Shown here piece after piece: positions 43,679 through 53,600 of a stretch of DNA of 64,000 nucleotides; position 1 is the stretch's first letter; the number at the start of each line of letters is the position of its first letter. The position numbers and the translations under genes are program-made. The stretch is from Oceaniferula marina. GTDB lineage: Bacteria > Verrucomicrobiota > Verrucomicrobiia > Verrucomicrobiales > Akkermansiaceae. Location: assembly GCF_013391475.1 (NCBI RefSeq), contig NZ_JACBAZ010000004.1, forward strand, positions 62,001 through 126,000. The letters run 5' to 3'. The notes beneath the pieces were generated by a model. It saw only the letters and a list, made by a program, of their open reading frames with translations, did not search any database and was not told the origin of the DNA.

Positions 43679-44793
43679 GGTCCGGAGTTGGTTTTTCACT
43701 GGCCCGGATCTGGGCCATCTGTATTAAGGAGATCACCCAGCTTCGGCGTGACCGACTCACCTTCGCCATGGTCGTCATCATTCCGTTGATGCAACTGTTG
43801 ATGTTCGGATATTCAATCAACACCAAAGTCCGCAACATTCCTATTGCTGTCTGCGACCACAGTGCATCCTCATTCTCCCGCCAACTAGCAGAGGATGTTC
43901 AGGCCTCCCAAGTGGTGACGATTTCTTCCTATGTCGATCACCCGGAAACGCTGCATTCCATGGTCCGCAACGGTGAAGTTTCCGCCGGCCTCTACATTCC
44001 GCAAGACAGTGAACGACGGTATTACGCCGAGGACAAGGAAGCCGTCGCCCAACTCATCGTCGACGGCTCGGATACCGTCATGGCCAGCGCTCTCAAATCG
44101 CTGGGGCACTTCCCCTTCATCCCCGGCGGCGTCTCATCCTTCACCCACAACCCGGGAGATATTTCAGTCACGTTGCTCTACAACCCAGCTCAACGATCCG
44201 AGCTCAATACCGTGCCCGGCCTGCTCGGATTAATCCTAACCATGACCATGGTCATGTTCACCGCGATCGCCATCGTAAGAGAACGGGAAAGAGGCAATAT
44301 GGAGCTCCTGATTGCCACTCCTGTCCACACGGTTGAACTCATGTTAGGAAAACTCATTCCGTATGTGTTCATTGGCTTGATTCAAATGGGGATCATCCTT
44401 TGGCTCGGACAACTGCTTTTTCAGGTGCCCGTCTCAGGCAGTTGGATTTTATTAATCACCAGCTGCCTTCTTTTCATTTTCGCCAACCTTGGGCTCGGCC
44501 TGCTACTATCAACCATTGCTCCGAATCAGATGGGAGCAATGCAATTGTTTATCTTCATCTTTCTCCCATCCATTCTCTTATCCGGTTTTATGTTTCCCTA
44601 TCAGGGCATGCCGGTGCTTGCCCAGAAACTTGCCGAACTGCTCCCGATGACTCACTTCATGCGCATCATTCGGGGGATCATTCTGCGCGATGCCGAATGG
44701 AGTGGCATCCAAGCGGACATGCGCTTTTTGGCTGGATTTTTCATCGTCACGCTCAGCCTTGCCATTCTGAGGTTTCGTCAGAGATTGGATTAA
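43675..44793 (+). CDS. ABC-2 type permease
   Basis: The 372-aa protein has the YhiI/YbhS-like layout: membrane segment near residues 30-48 (FAMVVIIPLMQLLMFGYSI), a periplasmic domain to about 180, then five membrane segments with the family motif MTMVMFTAIAIVRERERGN (split helix 2-coupling region) and LLPMTHFMRIIRGIILRDA near the end. It starts in the ATGA overlap with the ATPase. With one permease gene it should form a homodimer. Substrate unknown; drugs or envelope lipids are usual. Confidence 0.9.
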   Translation: MRSGVGFSLARIWAICIKEITQLRRDRLTFAMVVIIPLMQLLMFGYSINTKVRNIPIAVCDHSASSFSRQLAEDVQASQVVTISSYVDHPETLHSMVRNGEVSAGLYIPQDSERRYYAEDKEAVAQLIVDGSDTVMASALKSLGHFPFIPGGVSSFTHNPGDISVTLLYNPAQRSELNTVPGLLGLILTMTMVMFTAIAIVRERERGNMELLIATPVHTVELMLGKLIPYVFIGLIQMGIILWLGQLLFQVPVSGSWILLITSCLLFIFANLGLGLLLSTIAPNQMGAMQLFIFIFLPSILLSGFMFPYQGMPVLAQKLAELLPMTHFMRIIRGIILRDAEWSGIQADMRFLAGFFIVTLSLAILRFRQRLD

Positions 44794-44919
44794 TGGACTT
44801 GAGCCAACCCGTCATACACAGGCTTTTTACTAGACAGTCTCCCCATGTTGCTATCTGGTGATTTGTGAATCCTCGCATCCCCTGATGCGGGCGTCTTCAA
44901 CACAAACCAAACTACCACC

Positions 44920-45849
44920 ATGAACACAACGTTCCAACTTACCCCGACATCTCTCCTGGCAGCAAGCCTTGCCGCAGGAGCTTTGTTCAGCAGCTGCAAA
45001 CCCAAACAGGAATCCACGGAGACCACGGGCACAACAGCCGAAGCAACAAGCCAAAAAGTGCTCCGCTTCTCAGCCATCCCCGACCAAGACACCACCGCCC
45101 AAACCGAACGCTATGCCCCGGCCGCAAAATGGCTATCCAAACAGCTTGGCGTCACTTTCGAATTTGTTCCCTCCAGCGATTATGCTGCATCGGTGGATAA
45201 GTTTGAAAACGGCGACATCCAGCTTGCCTGGTTCGGCGGCGTCAGTGGAGTGCAAGCCCGTGACGCGATCAAAGGCTCACGAGCTCTCGTTGCGGGAGCC
45301 AAGGACCTCGAATTCAAATCCTACTTCATTGCCAATGCATCCACCGGCCTGACCAAATCGGATGAATTCCCGAAAGGGATTGGCAACATGACCTTTACCT
45401 TCGGCAGCTCCGGCTCGACCTCGGGATGCATCATGCCCGCCTTCTTCATTCTGGAGAATAGCGGTAAAGGGCCGCTCGATTTCTTCAGCCAGAAGCCTGG
45501 TTTCTCAGGAGCGCATGATAAAACCGCCATCCAAGTTCAGAATGGTGTCTTCCAAACAGGCGCCATGAACTACAGCACTTACGACCGCATGGTTGCGGAG
45601 AAGAAAATCGACCCCGCAAAGTGTCTGGTCATCTGGGAGACTCCACCCTATGCCGACTACAACTTCACCGCGCACGGTGATCTGGACAAAACCTTCGGCG
45701 AAGGATTCACCGACAAACTGCAAACAGCTCTGCTTGAATGCAAAGACCCTGCGGTTTTAAAAGCCTTCGACCGCAAACAATTTGTCAAAGTGGACAACAG
45801 CACATTCCAGGGCATCGCCGATGTCATGAAGAAGGTGAAACTCAAGTAA
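44920..45849 (+). CDS. putative selenate/phosphonate-type ABC substrate-binding lipoprotein
   Basis: The 309-aa protein begins with a signal peptide ending in FSSC, a lipobox. The body matches the PhnD-like periplasmic binding family: FSAIPDQDTTAQTERYAPAA, PSSDYAASVDKFENGDIQLA, WFGGVSGVQARD and TFTFGSSGSTSGCIMP. Among these, the 'IPDQ...AWFGGxSGVQAR...PPYADYN' pattern is the one associated with putative selenate ABC transporters. Selenate binding is therefore likely but rests on a comparative-genomic family assignment that I recall without checking. No ATPase or permease gene follows; an intrinsic terminator does, so it acts as a single gene here. Confidence 0.7.
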   Translation: MNTTFQLTPTSLLAASLAAGALFSSCKPKQESTETTGTTAEATSQKVLRFSAIPDQDTTAQTERYAPAAKWLSKQLGVTFEFVPSSDYAASVDKFENGDIQLAWFGGVSGVQARDAIKGSRALVAGAKDLEFKSYFIANASTGLTKSDEFPKGIGNMTFTFGSSGSTSGCIMPAFFILENSGKGPLDFFSQKPGFSGAHDKTAIQVQNGVFQTGAMNYSTYDRMVAEKKIDPAKCLVIWETPPYADYNFTAHGDLDKTFGEGFTDKLQTALLECKDPAVLKAFDRKQFVKVDNSTFQGIADVMKKVKLK

Positions 45850-45876
45850 ACGAGCCACGAACACTTTTTACATCAC

Positions 45877-45909
45877 AGAACCCACATCTTCGGGCGTGGG
45901 TTCTTTTTT
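45877..45909 (+). terminator. intrinsic terminator after the substrate-binding protein gene
   Basis: AGAACCCAC (45877-45885), 10-base loop, GTGGGTTCT (45896-45904), then T to 45909. Located 27 bases after the stop codon. Confidence 0.9.
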
Positions 45910-46020
45910 GTTACTGATGTAATTGAGATTGATTAACTCCAGATAGAAATGCAAGAATCATGCCTTTATGGCGTGACGTGAGGACGAGCTTGAAAGCATT
46001 CGACATCACAAAAAAAACTT

Positions 46021-47691
46021 CTACTTTGTCGCGGCTTCTAATGGGATAACACCGACCCTTTGAGCGAAATTGTCATAGGCTTCAATAAGCCGTTTTGTAA
46101 GTTCGGGATCCTTCCCTGAAATATCGATACTTTCACCAGGGTCTTTACTGAGGTCATACACTTGCCATTTCTCGGTTCCATAGGGTTTCACAGCCCAAGA
46201 TGCCTTATAGTTACCCATACGAATAGCTTTGAGATCATTATATTCCCAGCCCAATGGATCATTTGGACCGTAGATGAAAGGCTTATCTTTGGATAAAAAG
46301 GATACAAGGGATTTACCCAAGGGCTGTTCCATTTTCTCTCCCTCATGTGTTTTAGGATATGAGGTCCCTGCAAGTTCCATAAAAGTCGGAGCCAAATCCA
46401 TAACATGACTCACCGCGTGTACAGTCTCCCCCTTAAAGGCCACGCCGGGACCACTGATAATAAGTGGAGACCGAATGCCTCCCTCAGCCAGGTAATGCTT
46501 GTAGAGATGAAAGGGGGTTGAACTCGCCTGAGCCCATCCCGGGCCTTGAGCAATTCTGGAAGCACGCTTGCCCCAGTTTTCAATTCGATTATCAGAATTC
46601 CTCTCAACCCAGGCCTCATCGGTTCCAGGATACATATGCATCTCAAAACCATTGGCTCCATTATCTGAGAAAAATAAGATCAGGGTGTTTTCTCGTTTCC
46701 CAGACTTTTCCAAATAATCTATAACGCGACCGACATGGTGGTCGATATTATTCACCATTGCTGCGTAAATTTCCATCCGGCGAATTTCATGTTTCTTTTG
46801 TTCATGGCTTAACTCTTTCCACGTAGGAATTCCTTTGACCCAAGGACCCAAGTCAGCGCCTTTGGGAAGAATCCCCATTGCTTTCATACGAGCCAAACGC
46901 TGCTTTCTCAGTTGATTATAGCCCTTTTCGTAATCCCCCTTCCCATGCTCCAGCCACTTATCGGGAACATGAAGAGGGTCATGGGGAGCAGTGTAGGCAA
47001 GATAGGCGAAAAAGGGTTTAGAGTCTTTTTGTTCATCGATGTATTTTATGATTTGATTTGTGTAGAACTCGGTTGAGTAAAAACCCTTGGGGACCCTAGT
47101 ACGCACACCATCCTCACGATAGGTGGGGGTGTAGCTAGCGTACATCATCCACTCGTCATCAAAATGACTCGCCCCCCCTTGTAAGAGGGTGAAGGAGCGG
47201 CTAAAACCCCGTTTAGAGGGATCTTGCTCAGGCGTATGACCTAGGTGCCACTTTCCAGCCATGTATGTGTGATACTGTGCTTTTTTTAAGATACTCGCCA
47301 CTGATATTACCCGTTCATTGAGACTCCCCTCGTAACCTGGCTTTCCCTTCTGGTTTTCCGATAAACGTTCATACATGTTACCAAGGCCAGCAACGTGATT
47401 ATCATGCCCGGTTAACAACATGGAACGTGTAGCGGAACAACTAGGACCGGCATAGAAATTGGTAAATTTCACCCCCTGATTCGCCAGAGCATCCAGATTA
47501 GGTGTGGCAATCTCCCCCCCGAAAGGAGAGATATCAGAATACCCCATATCATCTACGGCGATCAAAAGAATGTTGGGCTTACTCTCAGCAGAAAGACTCG
47601 AATTACAAACAATTCCGGAACATATGAACAGTGCGGCTGCTATTGCTAGAAAATGACAGTTTCTGAAAAGAAGGTAGGGATTTGTATTCAT
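46021..47691 (-). CDS. secreted arylsulfatase-type sulfatase
   Basis: About 556 aa from the ATG at 47691 (MNTNPYLLFRNC); the frame opens earlier only at a TTG (47799). A signal peptide precedes SAESKPNILLIAVDDMGYSD. The formylglycine motif is C85-S-A-T-R89, within GPSCSATRSMLLTG, so it needs an anaerobic or FGE-type maturase encoded elsewhere. FFSDNGANGF and GKWHLGHTPE complete the metal and sulfate site. It should remove sulfate esters from glycans outside the cytoplasm. Composition is AT-richer than its neighbours, hinting at acquisition. It follows lpxI in the same direction but is probably independent. Confidence 0.9.
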   Translation of the reverse strand: MNTNPYLLFRNCHFLAIAAALFICSGIVCNSSLSAESKPNILLIAVDDMGYSDISPFGGEIATPNLDALANQGVKFTNFYAGPSCSATRSMLLTGHDNHVAGLGNMYERLSENQKGKPGYEGSLNERVISVASILKKAQYHTYMAGKWHLGHTPEQDPSKRGFSRSFTLLQGGASHFDDEWMMYASYTPTYREDGVRTRVPKGFYSTEFYTNQIIKYIDEQKDSKPFFAYLAYTAPHDPLHVPDKWLEHGKGDYEKGYNQLRKQRLARMKAMGILPKGADLGPWVKGIPTWKELSHEQKKHEIRRMEIYAAMVNNIDHHVGRVIDYLEKSGKRENTLILFFSDNGANGFEMHMYPGTDEAWVERNSDNRIENWGKRASRIAQGPGWAQASSTPFHLYKHYLAEGGIRSPLIISGPGVAFKGETVHAVSHVMDLAPTFMELAGTSYPKTHEGEKMEQPLGKSLVSFLSKDKPFIYGPNDPLGWEYNDLKAIRMGNYKASWAVKPYGTEKWQVYDLSKDPGESIDISGKDPELTKRLIEAYDNFAQRVGVIPLEAATK

Positions 47692-47819
47692 ATTAATCCC
47701 GAACATAGATCCCCGCGACGGCATGCCAAGAACAATCGGCAACGCCCCCATGCGCCTTTCCATCAACCTCAAACCAGTGGAGGGAGTTAAGACAAGCAAT
47801 AGAAAATCGCTTCTATGGG

Positions 47820-48629
47820 CTACAAGGCCACGATGCTGATTTTATGCTCGCGGCACAATTGTTCGACTTCCGCGCGCCCCAACATCAGAGTTTTATCAGC
47901 CTCGATGGCAATGACGCCCACTCCTGACTTGGCGCAATTTTTCACGGTGTCCGGCCCAACAACCGGCACATCAAAACGAAAATCCTGATTGGGTTTGGAA
48001 ACCTTCGCCAGGGTGATGTTTTTCCCATGACCGAGTTCACCTCCGCGGCGGATGCAGGCATTGGTACCTTCAAAGGCCTCTACCGCAAGCACCGTCCCGT
48101 GGCGAACCACCACGGTTTGACCAATATCCAGGCGGCTGGTCTCCTTGGCTATCCGGAAACCAAAGCGGGCATCCTCCAGAGCCTTCTCCTTCAGTCGCGG
48201 GCCAACGACCATACCTGCGCCAGGCAGGCGGTCTTCGAGAAAAGTAGTGGCGGGCAGCAAATGAATACCATCTTTTTCCAATTCATCGGCGATGCCTCCA
48301 AACAAGGTTTCGGCATTGCGCTCCTTCACTCTGGCCAACAGCATCATGGTGCGAACATCCGGTCTCAGGTCAAATAAGTTTCGCGGGGTGATTTGCCCAA
48401 CCATCACCGCCTCGGCAACTTTCTGTCGCTTGAAAAATTTGATCATCTTCCCCAACTGCCCCACCCGAAACCAATCGTGGGCGTCCACTTCATCCACCAA
48501 GGAGGGCTCGGTCTCATCAACCACACCAGCCAGAACCAAACGAAGGTCTTCCCCCGATGCGTGGGCCGCGTCGATAAAGGTCTTGGGGTAAATCCCCCGA
48601 CCGGCAATGATTCCGATGGTGCGTGACAT
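47820..48629 (-). CDS. lpxI: UDP-2,3-diacylglucosamine pyrophosphatase LpxI
   Basis: The 269-aa protein matches LpxI (DUF1009) in length and sequence: GIIAGRGIYPKTFIDAA at the N-terminus, MVGQITPRNLFDLRPD near residue 95 and VVGPDTVKNCAKSGVGVIAI near the end. LpxI hydrolyses UDP-2,3-diacylglucosamine to lipid X in lipid A synthesis, an alternative to LpxH. Its presence implies a lipopolysaccharide-type outer membrane. It lies 23 bases after trpB. Confidence 0.93.
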   Translation of the reverse strand: MSRTIGIIAGRGIYPKTFIDAAHASGEDLRLVLAGVVDETEPSLVDEVDAHDWFRVGQLGKMIKFFKRQKVAEAVMVGQITPRNLFDLRPDVRTMMLLARVKERNAETLFGGIADELEKDGIHLLPATTFLEDRLPGAGMVVGPRLKEKALEDARFGFRIAKETSRLDIGQTVVVRHGTVLAVEAFEGTNACIRRGGELGHGKNITLAKVSKPNQDFRFDVPVVGPDTVKNCAKSGVGVIAIEADKTLMLGRAEVEQLCREHKISIVAL

Positions 48630-48652
48630 GGGGGCAGGCTAGCGAAAAGACA

Positions 48653-49858
48653 TTACTTAAGCAAGTACTTGGCAGCTTGCTCGACGTCCTTATCACCCCG
48701 CCCTGATAGATTGGCGATAATCACGCTGTCCTCTGACATTGATGGAGCGGTTTTGGAGACATAAGCCATCGCGTGGGAACTTTCCAAAGCTGGTAAGATC
48801 CCTTCGGTTTCAGCAAGCTCTTTGAATGCGGCCAATGCCTCGTCATCCGTTGCGTAAGAATACTCAGCCCGGCCGATATCTTTGAGGTAGGCATGTTCCG
48901 GTCCAACGGCGGCGTAATCAAGTCCGGCGCTGACCGAGTGAGTCAATTCAATCTGTCCATCCTCATTTGCCAACAACCAGGTTTTCGACCCTTGCAGAAC
49001 TCCAAGCTTTCCACCTTGGAATCGAGCGGCATGCCGCTCGGGAATAATACCGTCTCCACCAGCCTCAACACCCATCATACGGACCGATTCATCACCGATA
49101 AAAGGATGAAACAAGCCGATCGCATTGGATCCACCACCGACACAGGCGACCAATAAATCGGGGAGTCGACCTTCCTGCTCAAGAATCTGCTCGCGGGCCT
49201 CCAGGCCGATCACCCGGTGAAAATCGCGCACCATCATCGGGAACGGGTGAGAGCCCAAGGCAGAGCCAAGGATATAATGAGTGTATTCCACACTGGAAAC
49301 CCAATCACGTAAGGCCTCATTCACGGCCTCCTTGAGAGTCGCCTGACCACTGGTCACAGGAACGACCTTGGCCCCGAGCAATTCCATCCGGGCCACATTC
49401 AATGCCTGGCGCTCCATATCGACCGCTCCCATGTAAACGATACACTCCATACCAAATCGGGCACACACCGTGGCGGTGGCCACACCGTGTTGCCCGGCCC
49501 CGGTTTCTGCAATGATCCGCTTTTTGCCCAAACGCTTCGCCAAAAGAATCTGACCAATCGCATTGTTGATTTTATGGGCACCGGTGTGAAGTAGGTCTTC
49601 TCGCTTGAGATAGATTTTGGCGCCACCAAGCTTCTCGGTCCAGCGTTCGGCAAAATACAGAGGTGTCGGACGGCCGCAGTATTGCCGCAGCAAATAGTCG
49701 AGTTCCTTTTGGAATTCGGGGTCCAGCTTGGTTTTTTCGTATTCCTCCGCAAGCGTTTGCATCGGGTCCATCAAGGTTTCCGGGACAAACATCCCGCCAT
49801 AGGTTCCGAAGTGCCCGTGAGCATCGGGGAGTCGTTCTGTTGAGGTTGTCGCTGACAC
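48653..49858 (-). CDS. trpB: tryptophan synthase beta chain
   Basis: The 401-aa protein has the TrpB1 pattern: [13 protein letters not shown] at the start, PLP lysine K96 in [30 protein letters not shown] and the phosphate-binding GGGSNAIG. It condenses indole and serine to tryptophan with TrpA. I take the GTG at 49858 as start (preceded by AAGGAG about 12 bases upstream). No trpA is adjacent. Confidence 0.96.
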   Translation of the reverse strand: MSATTSTERLPDAHGHFGTYGGMFVPETLMDPMQTLAEEYEKTKLDPEFQKELDYLLRQYCGRPTPLYFAERWTEKLGGAKIYLKREDLLHTGAHKINNAIGQILLAKRLGKKRIIAETGAGQHGVATATVCARFGMECIVYMGAVDMERQALNVARMELLGAKVVPVTSGQATLKEAVNEALRDWVSSVEYTHYILGSALGSHPFPMMVRDFHRVIGLEAREQILEQEGRLPDLLVACVGGGSNAIGLFHPFIGDESVRMMGVEAGGDGIIPERHAARFQGGKLGVLQGSKTWLLANEDGQIELTHSVSAGLDYAAVGPEHAYLKDIGRAEYSYATDDEALAAFKELAETEGILPALESSHAMAYVSKTAPSMSEDSVIIANLSGRGDKDVEQAAKYLLK

Positions 49859-49918
49859 GCGCGCAAACTAGTCTCCTTGCTCGCTTCCTGCAAGTCTGGA
49901 CTTTGCCCCCCTCCGAGA

Positions 49919-50668
49919 CTAATAACCGGATAAAAACCGCATCTCCAAACGTCCGGTTCTGACGTTTTGAGTAATGATACAAAATGACTTGGAGTCGGCC
50001 ACCAAGGGATATGCCTTAGAAGTTTGCTCAACCCAACGCGCTCTCCCCCCCTCGCCCGGGAGCAGACGATACACACGCAGGTGGGCCACATCGGGTTGAA
50101 TCAGACGAGTTGACCGACCGGTAGCGGCTTTCAAAAGAACAGGTTTTCCCTTGCCTTGACGGAAGGCTAGTTCCTCGCCCGATTGGTTCATCATGTAGAT
50201 GTGGTTTTTGGGAAGCACCTTCTCGTGCATCGGCAAGACCAAGGGGGTTACCGTCGTTGCATTCTTGCCTGAGGGGGTAAGCACCACCAAATATTCACCC
50301 GAAGAGGGAAGCTGGAATTCAGTCCACTTGGTGAGGTTTTCCTCTGACGCCTCTTCTTCGGCAATCGTTTCTGCCCCCCGGTAAAGCACGCATCGCTTGC
50401 CTCCCCGATAGCTCACGGACTTTGTCCGGCGCCCCTGTTTAAAGGAAACAGATCTATAATCCCCTCCGGATTGGATAAAAAAGTTCCCGTGAATTTTCGG
50501 CAATTTACCGGTCTTTGCCGGCCCTTCCACCAAGCGTGCCTGAGGCGCATTCGCCGGAACCAAAAAGACCAGTGCCGCCTGAATTTCCACATCCTCTGCC
50601 CGTAACGGTTCCAGACACACGAGCCAAGCAACCAAAACACAGTATAACAACTTCAAAAGAACATTCAT
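49919..50668 (-). CDS. secreted protein following the Verru_Chthon cassette protein A
   Basis: The 249-aa product has a signal peptide (MNVLLKLLYCVLVAWLVCLE, cleavage after about LRA). The body is beta-rich, with VFLVPANAPQARL, a SFKQGRRTKSVSYRGGKRC segment and LRVYRLLPGEGGRARWVEQ. No known domain recognised. It starts 31 bases after the cassette protein gene on the same strand, so it probably belongs to the same secretion or surface-structure set. Confidence 0.55.
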   Translation of the reverse strand: MNVLLKLLYCVLVAWLVCLEPLRAEDVEIQAALVFLVPANAPQARLVEGPAKTGKLPKIHGNFFIQSGGDYRSVSFKQGRRTKSVSYRGGKRCVLYRGAETIAEEEASEENLTKWTEFQLPSSGEYLVVLTPSGKNATTVTPLVLPMHEKVLPKNHIYMMNQSGEELAFRQGKGKPVLLKAATGRSTRLIQPDVAHLRVYRLLPGEGGRARWVEQTSKAYPLVADSKSFCIITQNVRTGRLEMRFLSGY

Positions 50669-50699
50669 CGTGACGAGAACTCATACGGTCTGAGTTATC

Positions 50700-53600
50700 T
50701 TATATTTCATCCTCACTCAACCAACGAAACCGCATGACTTGGAATCTTCTCCCCAACCGACGGTTGAGTTCACTCAGGTCCTCATTTTGACTCCACTTCC
50801 CACTCCCATCCTCGGGTGATGACCACTGCCATCGATGCGCCATCTCACTGGAGTCATCCGAAGCGTCAACGTAGTCGAGTCCTCGCTGGACAATGGCCTC
50901 ACAATAGGCTTTCGCAACAATCTGGCCCTTGCCATTTCTCGCATCCCCATATGAGCGAATGGTAAAGGTATCAGAGCGGGCCGTCATCAAATGCCCCAAG
51001 CGAGCCAAGACATCCGCCTGGGTCAAGGTCCCCGGGGTGCCATACGCGGAATGATGCCTGATCGCCTTGGCGTTGACTTTGCCATTCAAGTAATCGGACT
51101 CGTTCCATTCGGATCCAAGCTGAGCATCGGGAATCTCCGCATTGCTCTGATTAAACACGCCATTGATATCTGTGGCGTCAATCGCGGATTGAACCGTCCC
51201 AGCATACAACACGGCATCCGGATCCACCGAAGCCCCCAGGACAGATTTTCGATACTGCAGATCGGTCGAAAGGCTCCGGTTCACAAATTGAGACAAGGAG
51301 CAAAACGGCCCACGCAACTTGACCTGCCTGACCATGTGCTCAGCCAAAGATTCAATTTCTTCCATCGTCAGAGCCCGGTAAACCGCACCGGAGTAATACC
51401 TCCTGTCTTTGACTTCCACCGGTTGCTGGGCATCCGCCTGCGCATTTACATACATCCCCCTGGGAAAACCCACCAAATCATCCGAAATCACATCGCCCGG
51501 AGAACTGAGCAGCCCACGGGTGGATGACAAAAATGCTTTCCATGCCTCCACCGAAGTCGAATTAATATTAAAGGCCCCATCCACCAGCACGTGGCCCGCT
51601 GATTGGTGGACGTCATTCATCAGCTCAGCATCAATCTCGCCCACCGGACGCAGGGATCGGTTCGCCACTTTTTGCTGAAACTCGTCCACTCCGTCAAAGG
51701 ACTCTCCGCTTTCCTGCCCGGTCAAAAAATAGCGATCCCACAGGGCCTCGTTGTAGCGGAATGAATGATCGTAAATATTGAACGGAGGCACATATGACTT
51801 CCCGTCCCACATCGCCAGAGACGTTTTATTGAGCGGCAAATGTGGTGATGCCATGGCATTGCCAATCGCATTCATGGGCATCAAAGAATCTGTCGAAGCT
51901 GAATGACTCATATCATTGGTCAGACTATTCATAATTTTACCGACATCCAGATGACGAAAATGTCCAAGCGACATGATTCGGAGCTCACGCCTGCGAACAG
52001 GATACAGCACACTCTTGGAAACCCCGCCTGTAACCGTATCATCGTAACCCACATAAACCTGGGCATCGGCGGTCATGTCCGGCTGAACCAAATCAAACAA
52101 TCCCCGGCCGCAGGCAATGGCACTCAAATACAAAAAAGGAGCATTAAAACCTTTGTAAACGCCCTGGCGACTACCGGCCCCATTATACAGAGCCATCCAT
52201 GGAGCAAGATAACGGTTTGAGCTTTGCCCTCCGTAGCTCCCGGCGGTGTGCCCCGAACCAAAGGAGTCTCCCATTTCTTCACCAAAGTACCGGGAGGTGT
52301 CAGCCATCTTGCGAATCACCACACCGGCGTACTTCGGGCTCTCGGTTCCATTCGCGTCTGCCACAGGCAAACGCTGCCCGTCATCCACGATTGTGGGTGT
52401 AAAAGAAGGCACATTCGAGGCATTGACCACGTGCTGCCACAGCCAGTTCACCCTCTCAAAGCCCGGTGTATTCCCGCTCGTCAGGCGCCCAAGATCTCCG
52501 CTGTTTCGAAACCCTCCCAGATCAATTTCAGGCAACATGTCCTCCATCGACTCCCCGGGCAGCTTCTTCACCCGGATTTTCATATGCTTCATGTACACCG
52601 AGCGGCCAACTGATTCGGAAATATCGGTCAAGGCCGTCAGTGCCTGACTCACCCGGCCGCTTTTCTGTTCTCGGTTTTCAGTCAGACCAAAGACAACAGA
52701 AGCCCCTGGCTCCAGTGTGTATCTCGGGATTTGAAATGCCATACTGGTGATGGCGTAGCGGTAAGAGGAATTGGCGTAAGGATAGAACAGACGCTTTCCC
52801 CCTACGAAATCGCCAGAGCCGACAACGCCTTTTCCATATCCTTCTTTATAGCGGTATGCTTTCCATGATCGATTCTGGGGGAAGTGAAAATGCACTGGCG
52901 TGGACAGATCACCTGTCCCCCAATCTCGATTGGTGTAATAAGAATAGTGCCCTTGTCCCGCAGAGGTCATCGTCACGTTGTAGGGGTTCCAAAACACAAA
53001 CAAGGGCATAAAATGCATACGAAGATAAAACTCCCAATAATCGGATTCCGCGCCCCCTTGCGCTGAGCTGTCTTTCACTACGATCGGCTGAGAGACGGAA
53101 TAATCGATGGCAATCTGAGCCCGCAATAGAACCGGGGAGCGCCTCAACAAACGCGCCTTCATCTTGGAATTTGACATCCCCTGCTCAAACAAATGAGGCC
53201 GACTGTCACCACTTTCCAAGGTGTTGGCATATTGGGACATCACCGGAACCGGAGCCTGCCCTACCAATTCCGGCTCAAAGGATTCCTCTCCCCCGCGGAC
53301 ATACGCGCGGTATACCTCCCATGGCGTGCCCGGGTAATTGCGAAAACTCACATTGGCTGAACCATTCGCATCCGGATCCAATGGAAAACTCCAATTTTTG
53401 AATAAAAAGACCGGATTATCGCGATGCTCCTGCTCATCCCCCTCATGAGCAATCAAATCCTGAAACTCTGCATCATCTACATTGACCGCCGACGTCAAAT
53501 TTTTCTTCAGCCCACCCAATTTTACATCCGTCAGCAGACCGTAGGAATCGGCCGTAAGGTCATGCGGGAAACGTTTCTTCAAATGTTCGCGCAGGCTATC

